From the NCBI GenBank assembly GCA_027077795.1, contig JALWTT010000009.1, positions 148,799 to 212,798 of the forward strand: a DNA stretch of 64,000 nt, read 5' to 3'. The notes below the pieces were generated by a model, which saw only the letters and a program-made list of their open reading frames with translations, was not told where the DNA came from and ran no database searches. This document shows positions 25,697 through 34,744 of this stretch, one piece after another. The position numbers were made by a program, and so were the translations under genes. Position 1 is the stretch's first letter. Each line of letters begins with the position of its first letter. The stretch comes from Thermotogaceae bacterium (GTDB lineage: Bacteria; Thermotogota; Thermotogae; Thermotogales; Thermotogaceae).

Positions 25697-26806
25697 TTGA
25701 ACTGGAAAGAGAGAACCCTCAAGACCGTTGCAGAATTCGTGTACGCCGTGGTCGCCGCGGTGATAATAAGACTCTATGTCTTTGAAACGATGCTCGTTCC
25801 GACACCTTCTATGGTCCCAACTATACAGATAGGAGACAGGCTTTTCGTAGAGAAGGTAACTTACACCACGCGCCTTCCAAGGATAGGGGAGATAGTTGTC
25901 TTTTGGTCCCCCACTCCTGATGAAAGAGCTCAGAAGATGCTCAGACTATTTGATAAATTCATGGACATGTTCTCACCGAGGAAATTCAAGGGGCATGTGA
26001 AGCTGGTTAAAAGACTCGTCGGAGAAGCTGGAGATACCCTGGAGATTAAAAAGGCTTCAGATGGGAAGTATCACCTGTTCGTCAATGGCAAAATCCCAGA
26101 TCCTTTGAAAAACATAGAGTACCTTCCTGAAGGTATATTCCATTATCCTTCACTTCTAAATTGGCTTTACAGAGCAAGCAAAGTTAGGAACGATCCAAAG
26201 GAATACACCGACACCCTGATAGAAATCGCTAAAGAATCCGGGGAAGAGGAAAAGTTCCTGAGGGACTTATTTGTACCAACGTTGAGATATGTAGAATCGA
26301 AATACGGAAGCGCCAGTATAGACAAATTCATAAGAGAAACGATAGCCTTTCCGTCCAGTGAGTTGGTTGTACTCATGAGAAAGCTGGGTGTGAAGGTTGA
26401 CAGGCTCTCTTCTATTCTCGAGAGCGCGAAAAGGCTCTCAGAGATGAGTAGCGAGTATTCTGTTGAAGATGTATCCGCTCCATTTCTGGTTTTCAGTATA
26501 GTCGGGGGAAAGAGCGACCTCACCGGAGGAAAGTTCTATCCAGGTGAGCCCTACGATAAGTACTACGAGGAGTACCTCTCAAAATTGAACCTTTCAAAGT
26601 ATATAAGAAGGGCGAAAGACGGCCATGTGATAGTCACCGTGCCAAAGGGCTTTTTGTTCTTCATGGGAGACAACACGAGAGAGAGCTTGGATAGCAGATT
26701 CTTTGGTTTCGTCCCGAAGGAAAATGTCATAGGCTGGCCAATTCTTAGAATATGGCCAATGGATAGATTCGGGCCTGTTCAAATAAGGAAAAAGAAAGGA
26801 GAGTGA
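25697..26806 (+). CDS. lepB: Signal peptidase I with a long internal insertion
   Basis: Membrane-anchored serine protease that removes signal peptides. One N-terminal helix (12-28) precedes the nucleophile Ser38 in VPTPSMVPTIQIGD; the general base Lys105 is in LVKRLVGEAGDTL; the C-terminal box MGDNTRESLDSRFFGFV begins near 323. At about 369 residues it is far longer than typical bacterial forms because of about 150 mostly helical residues (145-300) between the Lys box and the GDN box. TTG 25697 lies at good spacing behind GAGGTGAT; ATG 25691 and GTG 25688 are alternatives. Confidence 0.9.
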   Translation: MNWKERTLKTVAEFVYAVVAAVIIRLYVFETMLVPTPSMVPTIQIGDRLFVEKVTYTTRLPRIGEIVVFWSPTPDERAQKMLRLFDKFMDMFSPRKFKGHVKLVKRLVGEAGDTLEIKKASDGKYHLFVNGKIPDPLKNIEYLPEGIFHYPSLLNWLYRASKVRNDPKEYTDTLIEIAKESGEEEKFLRDLFVPTLRYVESKYGSASIDKFIRETIAFPSSELVVLMRKLGVKVDRLSSILESAKRLSEMSSEYSVEDVSAPFLVFSIVGGKSDLTGGKFYPGEPYDKYYEEYLSKLNLSKYIRRAKDGHVIVTVPKGFLFFMGDNTRESLDSRFFGFVPKENVIGWPILRIWPMDRFGPVQIRKKKGE

Positions 26807-26888
26807 ATCAGTCCGGGAGTCGGGGCTTTTTTCCCCGTGGGGCTGGCAGAATTACGCACACTAATCCAAAAATTTCGGGACAGATTTG

Positions 26889-28238
26889 CTAATCCATGTC
26901 CTCGGGTGTTATGAGAAACAAGCTTGAATTCCTTACGCCCAAAAGATCCTTCTCAAATCCACTTTTGGAGAATATGGCGTAGATCTTTCTCTTTTTACTG
27001 GCATCTACATACTCGCCTCTGAGAAGGAGTTTCCGGTAGTAGTTTACCCCGACTTTCTTTTTCGACCATTTACATTCTCCAAACAAAACATTCTCCTCGT
27101 CATAAGCGATGAGATCTATGTCGTATGACTCGCCTTTTCTGTGCGGGACTTTTCCCCAGTGTTTTCCAACAGCTTTTGGTATGAAACCAAAGAAATCCGG
27201 ATTCTCCAAAAGAAATTTTTTGCATATCTCTTCAAATTGGAAACCCATGTACTGGTTAAAGCCATTCCATATAGTTTCAACAGCCTTTTCTGGGGCGTAT
27301 TCCATGATGGAATAATTCTTGTAGATATTTCTGAAAAAGAAATTGTAGTAGTGATCAGCGATTCTATACTTGTAACTTCTCTTTTTCCCGGACAGCAAAG
27401 GGCGATCTTTTAGCAGGAGTTCATATACCTGAGAAAGCTCGTTTAGATATTTGGAGAGCTTTGTCACTTCGATGCCAGAGAGATCCGAGATTTCCGATAT
27501 CGATCTCATCCCACCTGCTACCGCTTCCAGTATAGAAAAGTAAGTTTTGTGCTCTGACCCGAATTCAGATATGAGAAGGTTTTTGGCTTCCTCTCTCAAA
27601 GGCGCAAACTCGTCGATGAAAATATCGTAGATGAGTTTTTTGAACGGCTTTTTATCTTTGAAAAGCCACAGATATTTTGGGACTCCTCCAACCATCGCGT
27701 ATATCTGAAATGCTTCTTTTGCATCGTATCCAAAATCCTTGAGCATTGAGATCGTTTCTCCCAATGGAAACTCCTCGATTTTGACAATTCTATCAGCTCG
27801 ACCAAAAAGAGGCATCTTTTCGTTTGTGAGGATGTCTTTCATCAATCCAACATAAGAACCAACTGCTACGAGTTTGGTACTGGCTTTGCACTCATCCCAC
27901 GCGTGTTGAAACGCATAAAGAATACTGGGACTAACTTTGTAAAAATTCTGAAATTCATCGAACACTATGTATTCGTACTTTTGAAAAAGCTCAGAGAAAA
28001 GATCATACCAGTTTCTATACACGCTCTTTGAAAAGGAAAGACTCAGATCTCTCAAGAGGGTCTCTTCCTTTTTGACTTCAACGAAGTAGTAGAAAGTCTC
28101 GACGTCTTCAAAAGCTTTCTTTATCAGCGTGGTTTTTCCAATTCTTCTTCTTCCAAACATCACTATGAAATATTTATTCCTCTCTTTTTTTATTTTCCGG
28201 AAAAATTCGAGCTCTTTTTGCCTATTGTAGAATTTCAC
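26889..28238 (-). CDS. Archaeal-type AAA ATPase with DUF234 C-terminus
   Basis: A 449-residue ATPase of the family common in archaea and thermophilic bacteria. The N-terminus VKFYNRQKELEFF, the Walker A GRRRIGKTTLIKK (about 30-42), Walker B YIVFDEFQNF and a winged-helix region near 240-290 are clear; the C-terminal part has a DUF234 nuclease-like fold with DIDLIAYDEENVLFGECKWSKKK, the D...E-x-K arrangement of restriction-like nucleases. The biological role of the family is unsettled. GTG 28238 follows AAAGGAGG. It is divergent from the cas operon. An inverted repeat at 28269-28284 covers its -10 box. Confidence 0.82.
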   Translation of the reverse strand: MKFYNRQKELEFFRKIKKERNKYFIVMFGRRRIGKTTLIKKAFEDVETFYYFVEVKKEETLLRDLSLSFSKSVYRNWYDLFSELFQKYEYIVFDEFQNFYKVSPSILYAFQHAWDECKASTKLVAVGSYVGLMKDILTNEKMPLFGRADRIVKIEEFPLGETISMLKDFGYDAKEAFQIYAMVGGVPKYLWLFKDKKPFKKLIYDIFIDEFAPLREEAKNLLISEFGSEHKTYFSILEAVAGGMRSISEISDLSGIEVTKLSKYLNELSQVYELLLKDRPLLSGKKRSYKYRIADHYYNFFFRNIYKNYSIMEYAPEKAVETIWNGFNQYMGFQFEEICKKFLLENPDFFGFIPKAVGKHWGKVPHRKGESYDIDLIAYDEENVLFGECKWSKKKVGVNYYRKLLLRGEYVDASKKRKIYAIFSKSGFEKDLLGVRNSSLFLITPEDMD

Positions 28239-28266
28239 GGTTTGAGCCTCCTTTGTACCACAAAGT

Positions 28267-28297
28267 ATTATACCAAATAGTATAAAAATTCCAGCAA
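28267..28297 (-). promoter_or_regulatory. Promoter and inverted repeat upstream of the ATPase gene
   Basis: On the minus strand a TATAAT -10 element lies at 28272-28267, with a poor -35 (TTGCTG) 19 bases upstream. TATAC-caaata-GTATA at 28269-28284 is a perfect inverted repeat overlapping the -10, a candidate operator. Confidence 0.45.
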
Positions 28298-28336
28298 AAT
28301 TTTTCCGATTTTTATCAGTTTCTTTCATATGTTTGT

Positions 28337-28411
28337 TATAATGATCCTGGTAAGTCATATATAAGATCCGAATGTGAGCCGCAGTAATGTCCTGTCCATT
28401 ATATAAGATCC
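28337..28411 (+). promoter_or_regulatory. Upstream region of the cas operon with direct repeats
   Basis: TATAAT at 28337-28342 is a candidate -10 for the cas operon. Downstream, the 12-bp element TATATAAGATCC occurs twice in the same direction, at 28358-28369 and 28400-28411, 42 bases apart, between the possible transcript start and cas6. Either copy could be a further -10-like element or a regulator site. Confidence 0.4.
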
Positions 28412-28442
28412 TACCTTTGCCATATTCTGAGGAGGTGACAAG

Positions 28443-29150
28443 TTGGTTTTAGAAGTCTATCTCAAAATATCCACTCAGGCGGTCAGTTCGGATTACAGAC
28501 GTTCTTTCATGCATTTGATTAAAGAGGCTTCCAAAGGCACTGAATATGAAGACATAGTTTTGAGCGAAGAAAGAGTACCGAAACCCTATACATTTTCAGT
28601 GGTTTTCAATGATGTAAAAAGCATCACAAGCGAACGTATAGATTTCTCTGGAGAGATGGCGTTTAGATTCTCAAGTGCCATCTTTCCAATGGTTGGTTAC
28701 CTTTACAACTACATGAAGAGTCAGAGCTTTATCTCTATTTTTGGATCTGAAATTTTGGAGAAGAGATTCAATCTCGTTCAAAATAAGAGGATCTCTTCAA
28801 GAAAAGTCGAATTTAAGATTTTAGGAGCGGCCGTGTTTACCAAAAAGAATGGGGATCTGATCAATTCACCTGACGATTTAGAAGAATCGATGAATTATTC
28901 CCTTCAAGCAAAAATGGAATATTTGAGGAAGCTTTCAGAAAATGTACCTGCCTTTTCACCCATCAAAGTTTTAGGAAAAGCCGTCAAATACACAAGAGTT
29001 CGCCATTATGGAGGAATGCTTGATGCATTCAGAGGGCATCTTTTACTTGAAGGGGACCCGAAAGTACTTGAATTTGCTGCTCAAATTGGCATCGGTGTAA
29101 GAACTGGCCAAGGCTTTGGAATGGTGAAGGTGGTGAGGGAATGGAGCTGA
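28443..29150 (+). CDS. cas6: Cas6 pre-crRNA endonuclease
   Basis: A 235-residue RAMP protein expected to cut the repeat RNA into crRNAs. The C-terminal glycine-rich loop GIGVRTGQGFGMVKV is the Cas6 signature, and the two-domain ferredoxin-like layout fits the length. A likely catalytic histidine cannot be fixed from sequence alone (His residues near 24 and in RVRHYGG). The start is TTG 28443, 8 bases behind GAGGAGGTGA. It overlaps cas8 by 10 bases and heads an operon of eight cas genes. Confidence 0.93.
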   Translation: MVLEVYLKISTQAVSSDYRRSFMHLIKEASKGTEYEDIVLSEERVPKPYTFSVVFNDVKSITSERIDFSGEMAFRFSSAIFPMVGYLYNYMKSQSFISIFGSEILEKRFNLVQNKRISSRKVEFKILGAAVFTKKNGDLINSPDDLEESMNYSLQAKMEYLRKLSENVPAFSPIKVLGKAVKYTRVRHYGGMLDAFRGHLLLEGDPKVLEFAAQIGIGVRTGQGFGMVKVVREWS

Positions 29151-30628
29151 GAATTTACTCATCAAACTGGCTTCACAACGCGAATGTTTACGGTTTTCTC
29201 CGTGCTCTTGAATGGGCGAGCACTGAAGCGAAAAATCAGGCGGTGAAGATAGAAGTCGATTTCCATTCGATATTGAAAGACGATGGAACCGTGGTAATAG
29301 ACGATGATTTGGCAGAGCAGCTTTATGAGACATCCACGGGATTTCCAAGGCTCGCGAATATATGGATGGGATATAGCTATTATCTTGGGTTGCTTTACAA
29401 AAAAGACGAAAGAAATCAGGCTGGCGACTCTTTGGAAAATGTGGAGTTCGAAGAAGAGATAGAAAAGCTTCATGAGGAAAGAAAGAATATGCTTTTTGGC
29501 AAAGATAGGGCCTATCAAAACCTTATTAATGTTGCTTCTTCGTTTGAAAAATATAGGAATTACATAAATTACATATTCGGGGATCCACGGGAGAGAGTGT
29601 CTCTCAAAAACGGGGAGAAAGAATGCCTTCTGTGTGGAAGAAGATTCACTCCCTATGAGGATATGGAAGAGTTTCACGAATTTTCAGCAAGGCTTTTTGG
29701 CGAGCTTTCATCCTTTGGCAGTTTTCCAAACGCCTTCTGGAATCTGCAAACTGATAGATATGTCTGCAACGTATGCGTTCAAATGGCACTTTTTAGACAC
29801 ATTGTTTTCAATAATGATGGAGACTTTTTCATAAACGCACCATCTTTTAAGGCGATATGGTATTTGAACAAGATTGCGGAGGAGTATAGAGAAATGCTCA
29901 TTGATTATGAAAGGGTTTCACCCTCAAAAGTGCTTGCAACGGCCGTTCTTGCAACCTCACCAAAGCTTCTCAGAATCTTAGGAACTTGGGCCCGTCAGAA
30001 TGTGGAAATAATTCAGTATAGGAAAATACGCCAGCAGAGAAAAGTTAAGAAGTTTTATCTGGTGGATTCGCTCCCACCCAAAATGCTGGATGTTTTTTTC
30101 GATTCCCGGGTGGCTTATTTGATAAAGCAATTGAGTAAAGGGGAGGGAAATATTTCAAACCAGGAAAGAAGTGAAGCAGAAGTAGAGGATTTAAACCATA
30201 GCAAAATCTTCTCAATGGTTTTAAACGGAGATATCGCGGGTCTTACCGAAGAAGGATATGAAAGATTAAGAGAAGAAATTGTAGATGAAGAGCAAAAAGA
30301 CTCTTCTGCGGTGATTGAACTGGCGATAAGGCTCAAGGAAATTCTCAAGGGGGTGAAGGTTTTGGTAAGCCCAGGCAGGTTGAAAGAATTGGGGAGAATG
30401 GTTAAGGATATGTTTAAAAACACAAAGTACAGGCTTCTTGAGCTCGCAAGACTTGGAAGAAGATCTGAGGTCTACCATCTGCTTTTGAGAACCTATATGG
30501 CTCACGGAAGGGAGTTTCCAGAAGAGCTTAACAAGGTGTTTTCAATCCAAGACGAAGAGAATTTTAAGCTTTACATGATGGCTTATATAAGCGGAATGAC
30601 AGAAAGCGCGGGAGGTGAAGAAGAATGA
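29141..30628 (+). CDS. cas8b: Type I-B Cascade large subunit Cas8b (Cst1, CXXC-CXXC family)
   Basis: A 495-residue large subunit of the Tneap (Cst1) kind. It has the two zinc-type pairs that define the family, CLLC at 162-165 and CNVC at 209-212. The large subunit recognises the PAM and joins Cas5 at the 5' handle of the crRNA. ATG 29141 follows GGTGAGG inside the end of cas6; the stop overlaps cas7. A strong ribosome-site-like AAGGGGGTGA at 30347 precedes an in-frame TTG at 30362, which may give a separate small subunit (see its own entry). Confidence 0.9.
   Translation: MELRIYSSNWLHNANVYGFLRALEWASTEAKNQAVKIEVDFHSILKDDGTVVIDDDLAEQLYETSTGFPRLANIWMGYSYYLGLLYKKDERNQAGDSLENVEFEEEIEKLHEERKNMLFGKDRAYQNLINVASSFEKYRNYINYIFGDPRERVSLKNGEKECLLCGRRFTPYEDMEEFHEFSARLFGELSSFGSFPNAFWNLQTDRYVCNVCVQMALFRHIVFNNDGDFFINAPSFKAIWYLNKIAEEYREMLIDYERVSPSKVLATAVLATSPKLLRILGTWARQNVEIIQYRKIRQQRKVKKFYLVDSLPPKMLDVFFDSRVAYLIKQLSKGEGNISNQERSEAEVEDLNHSKIFSMVLNGDIAGLTEEGYERLREEIVDEEQKDSSAVIELAIRLKEILKGVKVLVSPGRLKELGRMVKDMFKNTKYRLLELARLGRRSEVYHLLLRTYMAHGREFPEELNKVFSIQDEENFKLYMMAYISGMTESAGGEEE
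30362..30628 (+). CDS. Possible internally translated small subunit (Cas11-like)
   Basis: Inside cas8b and in the same frame, AAGGGGGTGA at 30347-30356 sits 5 bases before TTG 30362. Translation from there would give an 88-residue, mostly helical, charged protein ending with Cas8b's C-terminus. In several type I systems, including I-B, the small subunit is known to be made by internal initiation in the large-subunit gene, and no separate small-subunit gene is present in this operon. The product would be shorter than known examples; an upstream in-frame ATG near 30216 lacks a ribosome site. This is an inference. Confidence 0.38.
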   Translation: MVSPGRLKELGRMVKDMFKNTKYRLLELARLGRRSEVYHLLLRTYMAHGREFPEELNKVFSIQDEENFKLYMMAYISGMTESAGGEEE

Positions 30629-31626
30629 GAGCAATAACTGGTACGATCGTGTTTGAAGCGAGTGCAGTCAACAGAGATGAAAACATAGGCGGAAATGTAC
30701 TCTCTATAAAAAAGCTCAGAAGAGGGGACAAGGTTTTCTCGTTCTTCTCAAGAGCCTTTATGAGGCATAAGCTTTTTAATGCCCTTCATGAAAAGCACGG
30801 CTGGAAGGAAACAACGGTCACTGCGAAAGGTGGAGTTATCCAGTTTGACATTTCTCAAGAAAGTATCCTGACGAGCGAAGAGATGGATTTCTTCGGGTAC
30901 ATGTCAACGGTATCTGAGACGGCTGTAAGAAAAGCTCCTGTTGGGCTCACGAAAGCAGTTTCGCTTGAACCATGGAGCGGCGATGTGGCGTTTTACGCCA
31001 ATCACGATCTGGTTGCGAGGGCAAGAAAACAGGGAGAGAACGCAACGCCGAATCCTTTTCAGAGAGAAGAGCACCTGTCACTTTACAAGTATTCATTCGT
31101 AGTAGATCTCGAGAAGGTGGGGGAAGAAGAGATAGTGATTGGGATAGATGAAAAGAAAGCGAAGATGATTTTTGGGATTGATGTGAAAGAAGTGCTCAAT
31201 AACAAAAAAGGTGTTGTGAACACTGAGAAGGGTGAAATCAAGTACGAGAGTATAAACAACAAACTCTATCGCTTTAAGATAGCGCTGAAAGATGAACTGA
31301 AGCGTGAAAGAATCAAGCAATTCTTGGATGTTGTCCTGAACGGCTTCTCGCTTCATTCGTCTACAGAAGACTGGTCTACCGTTCCCGTTTTCGCGGTTGT
31401 GGGGACATTAAACCTTCCTTTGGTTGCGTTCCATTCTTATGTTGAGCTCAAAAACGGAAATGTGGATGCCGACTTGCTCAAGAAAGCTTTTGAAAACACG
31501 AATGTCGAAGAGGTTTGGGTTTACCCCGGAAGGTTCTCGGTGGATGTGGAAGGAGCTGCCGTGACTGATAGCCCGAAAAAGCTTTACGAGGAAGTGTTCA
31601 AGAGAGTGAAGGAGGGCCTTTCATGA
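30625..31626 (+). CDS. cas7: Cas7 backbone subunit (Cst2/DevR family)
   Basis: The 333-residue Cas7 that polymerises along the crRNA spacer to form the Cascade backbone. The Cst2/DevR start ITGTIVFEASAVNRDENIGGN, the segment FFGYMSTVSETAVRKAPVGLTKAVSLEPW and the late SSTEDWSTVPVFAVVGTLNLPL are typical for subtype I-B. ATG 30625 overlaps the cas8b stop and follows GGAGGTGAAG. Stop overlaps cas5. Confidence 0.92.
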   Translation: MRAITGTIVFEASAVNRDENIGGNVLSIKKLRRGDKVFSFFSRAFMRHKLFNALHEKHGWKETTVTAKGGVIQFDISQESILTSEEMDFFGYMSTVSETAVRKAPVGLTKAVSLEPWSGDVAFYANHDLVARARKQGENATPNPFQREEHLSLYKYSFVVDLEKVGEEEIVIGIDEKKAKMIFGIDVKEVLNNKKGVVNTEKGEIKYESINNKLYRFKIALKDELKRERIKQFLDVVLNGFSLHSSTEDWSTVPVFAVVGTLNLPLVAFHSYVELKNGNVDADLLKKAFENTNVEEVWVYPGRFSVDVEGAAVTDSPKKLYEEVFKRVKEGLS

Positions 31627-32414
31627 AAGCCCTTGTCATAAAGGCTTTCGCACCGACGGCACATTTTTCGATCCCGCATCTTTTTTCTCAGAGAAAGACA
31701 TTCCCCATCCCGATGTACTCGACTGCCATTGGGATAATCTGTAACATGCTCGGCTCTCAGGAAAGAATAGATAGATTCCTGAGCACTCCCTTTGAAATGG
31801 CAATAGTGGGAAAGTACGGGAGCATGGAAAGGGAGTACACATGGCTCAGAAATATTTCTAAAAAAGCACACCTTGACAGGTTTGGAAGCGAGAGCATAAG
31901 AAATGTTGCAGGGGAAGTCGAGCATCCAGGTGGGCAACTGCCTGATGTGTTTTACACTCTGAATAACGCCTACTTCAACATTTACATACGCTCTTCCCCG
32001 CAGCTCATGGAGATGGTCTTAGATGCCTTTGAAAACCCAAGCCCGCTGGACATCCCACATGCAGGAAGAGCAGAAGATGTGATAGAGAGCCTTGAGGCCG
32101 AAATGGTTGAGCTTGAGAAAAAAGGAGCGGCCGCGATTCCTGATCCTTACTACACATGGCTGCCGTCGCCGCGCCATTACGCTGGAGATGATGAAAGATA
32201 CGGGGAGTTTTACGAAAAGGTAGGCGGGATACTCTTTTTGATTTCAAGTGTTTATAGGGTCGTTGACGGCCAAAGGCATTTTGAAAAGATCGAGGTCAAG
32301 CTCCACCAAGGCGGACTTCCTATACTCTTTCCTGGAGAGGCTTTAACTGTTCCGCATCATGAAACAGAAGACGGGGATCTCCCTGTGTTCTTTGCGAAGG
32401 TGGTGAAAGAGTGA
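31623..32414 (+). CDS. cas5: Cas5 (Cas5t, subtype I-B)
   Basis: A 263-residue RAMP subunit that caps the 5' handle of the crRNA. The conserved Cas5 opening KALVIKAFAPTAHFSIPHLFSQRKTFPIPMYSTAIGII matches the Cas5t form by its position and the PxxSxxxG-type turn. ATG 31623 overlaps cas7 by 4 bases, after GGAGGG. The gene overlaps cas3 by 4 bases. Confidence 0.9.
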   Translation: MKALVIKAFAPTAHFSIPHLFSQRKTFPIPMYSTAIGIICNMLGSQERIDRFLSTPFEMAIVGKYGSMEREYTWLRNISKKAHLDRFGSESIRNVAGEVEHPGGQLPDVFYTLNNAYFNIYIRSSPQLMEMVLDAFENPSPLDIPHAGRAEDVIESLEAEMVELEKKGAAAIPDPYYTWLPSPRHYAGDDERYGEFYEKVGGILFLISSVYRVVDGQRHFEKIEVKLHQGGLPILFPGEALTVPHHETEDGDLPVFFAKVVKE

Positions 32415-34744
32415 TTCTTGCAAAGAGTACAGGAAAGACTTTGAAAGAGCACACAAAGTCTGTTATGAAAGTTGCGCGGATAATCGCAAAGAAGCTGGGA
32501 CTTGATGACGAAATGGCAAAGCTTCTTGAGATCGCGGCGCACTATCATGATTCCGGGAAGGTAAACCCGGCATTCCAGAAAAGAGTTAAGAACCCTGAAT
32601 TTTCAGATGCCGAGCCTGGATTTGAAAATATTCCACATTCTTTTCTGAGCGTCGCTTTCGTTCCGCGCCAGCTTCTTGAAGAGATTGGCGAGGAAAATTC
32701 TGCTATACTTCTCTCTTCGATTGCTTTCCATCACTGGCGAGATTCTTTTCTTTCGTATATGTTCGGGGAAAGGTCAGATGAGGTTAAGAAGGCCTTCAAA
32801 TGGATCGTGAGCAATGAAAAAGAGCTTAGAGAGCTTCTTGAAAAAGAAGGAATATCTGCGCAGGTGAACCTTCCTTTGGCTGAGTACCTGACAAAGGCAA
32901 GCCTTTTTGACTCTTCCATGATACTTCCCCCGCACGTTCTTTACACGCTTCCGTCTTTCTTGATGAAAGAGTCAAAACTCAGTGACGATGCATATAAAAA
33001 GTATGTAATCTTGAAAGGAAGCCTTATGAGAGCTGACAGGTTCGCGTCGATGGCAGATGAAGATCCAAATATAAGCCATCATGAAGTAATTGTTGAGTAT
33101 CCGAAAGATCACAGAGAAAAAGTAAAAACTCATATGGAGAAGATGGGATACGACATATGGCAGGAAAGGTATTTGAAAGATAAAAACACCGTTTTGGTTG
33201 CGCCAACTGGTGCTGGAAAGACGGAATACGCACTTTTGTGGTCCAGGGGAAGACTCATTCTGACTTTGCCGCTTAGAAGCGCGGTGAACATGCTCTTTGA
33301 GAGGCTGAAGGACCATTTTGGAGAGAATTATGTGAGCCTTCTTCATTCGGATGCGGATCTTGTCTTATTTGAGAGTTTGACAGGCAAAGCCGCAAATCCC
33401 ACTGAGCTTGAAGGTGAGCTTGAAAAGATAATGTCCCTTTCAAGGTTTCTCTCTTACCCATTCATAGTTTCAACGGGCGATCAGATATTCCTTGCTGCTT
33501 ACAAATATCCTGGATATGAGCTCATGTACTCTGTTCTTTCGGGCGGTGACCTCGTTGTGGATGAAGTGCAGGCTTATGAACCCTACGCTGCCGCTGCTGT
33601 TGTAAAGCTACTTGAAGATGTGGAGAGCTTGGGCGGTAGATTTCTGCTTATGACCGCCACACTCCCGAAATTCATAAAAGATGAGATTGAAAGACGCACC
33701 GATGCAGAGTTTGTGGATGTGTACGGCGAAGTTGCGGGCAAGAGGCATGTTGTTGAGATAAGGTTTAATAAGAGCGCCCAAGTCGGAACCATGGAAGATC
33801 TTGCACTGGAAAAATTCAAAGAGGGAAAGAGAGTGCTTTTGGTGAGAAACACGGTAAAAGATGCTATCTCCAGTTTTGAAAGACTAAAAGCCCAGGTAGG
33901 AAAAGACGAAATTTTCTTGCTTCACTCGAGGATGACCTACGATGACAGAGCTGAGAAGGAAGAAAGGCTGGAAAAGTTCAAGCCCGGCTCCTTGCAGGGC
34001 GCTGCAATTTTGGTTGCAACTCAGGTTGTGGAAGCTTCACTTAACATAGACTTCGATGTCCTGATAACCGATATATGCCCGGCAGATTCGCTCGTGCAGA
34101 GAATGGGAAGGGTTTACAGAAAAAGGGAGTATAAATCAGATGAGCCAAATGTGTATGTCTTCGTCTTCTCCGATAAAAATAGCCTGAGATATTACAAAGG
34201 TGTTTATCACAGGTCATCCATCATCTTGACGCTCGCTCATATGCTCTTTGGCGAGATCACCTTGGAAGGAAAAAAGGCTGTGAACAACGCGGAAGAAAAA
34301 GTGAAAAAAGCTTTGAAAGAGCCCGAGATTCTGATTTTTGACTCCCAGGCAAAAAAGGAGCTTGTCGAGGATGTTTACGAGTCGCTTGCGGCAGTGAACG
34401 ATTCGTATTACAAATCTTTTGTGGAAGCTTTGAGAATACTGGATAGCGGCTATATTGCAGAGAGCAGAAATGATGCCCAGAGGATTTTCAGAAAGATCGC
34501 AACAGTGGATGTGGTGCCGGAGAATTTCGTGCCAGATCTTGAAAAAGAACTAAAAGATGCAAAAACCCCAGTTGAGATAAAGCTCGCTCTCAGAAAATAC
34601 ACGGTGCCGGTATCTGCATATTCTCTGAAAAATCTTGGTCCGGAGCTCTACGAGCCAGAAAGCGAATATGCGCGCAGAAGAATGGGAAAGCTTTTGGTGG
34701 TGAAAGGAGTTTATGAGCGCGGAGTTGGCCTTAAAACCAGCTAA
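32411..34744 (+). CDS. cas3: Cas3 nuclease-helicase (HD plus helicase)
   Basis: A 777-residue effector that unwinds and degrades target DNA after Cascade binding. The N-terminal HD nuclease has HTKSVMKVARII, HYHDSGKVNPAFQ and AFHHWRDSF. The SF2 helicase follows: Walker A APTGAGKTEYAL near 265, motif II VVDEVQAYEP (DEVQ rather than DEVH), motif III LLMTATLP, and motif VI VQRMGRVYRK. The start is probably the GTG at 32411 overlapping the cas5 stop. The last 32 bases overlap cas4. Confidence 0.94.
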   Translation: MILAKSTGKTLKEHTKSVMKVARIIAKKLGLDDEMAKLLEIAAHYHDSGKVNPAFQKRVKNPEFSDAEPGFENIPHSFLSVAFVPRQLLEEIGEENSAILLSSIAFHHWRDSFLSYMFGERSDEVKKAFKWIVSNEKELRELLEKEGISAQVNLPLAEYLTKASLFDSSMILPPHVLYTLPSFLMKESKLSDDAYKKYVILKGSLMRADRFASMADEDPNISHHEVIVEYPKDHREKVKTHMEKMGYDIWQERYLKDKNTVLVAPTGAGKTEYALLWSRGRLILTLPLRSAVNMLFERLKDHFGENYVSLLHSDADLVLFESLTGKAANPTELEGELEKIMSLSRFLSYPFIVSTGDQIFLAAYKYPGYELMYSVLSGGDLVVDEVQAYEPYAAAAVVKLLEDVESLGGRFLLMTATLPKFIKDEIERRTDAEFVDVYGEVAGKRHVVEIRFNKSAQVGTMEDLALEKFKEGKRVLLVRNTVKDAISSFERLKAQVGKDEIFLLHSRMTYDDRAEKEERLEKFKPGSLQGAAILVATQVVEASLNIDFDVLITDICPADSLVQRMGRVYRKREYKSDEPNVYVFVFSDKNSLRYYKGVYHRSSIILTLAHMLFGEITLEGKKAVNNAEEKVKKALKEPEILIFDSQAKKELVEDVYESLAAVNDSYYKSFVEALRILDSGYIAESRNDAQRIFRKIATVDVVPENFVPDLEKELKDAKTPVEIKLALRKYTVPVSAYSLKNLGPELYEPESEYARRRMGKLLVVKGVYERGVGLKTS

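Noticed and set aside
26807..26888. Possible terminator after lepB (AGTCC...GGGGCTTTTTT and GGGG...CCCC)
   Set aside because: Stem of only five pairs with a G-T pair, and the alternative stem has the T-run in its loop; cannot be called with confidence.
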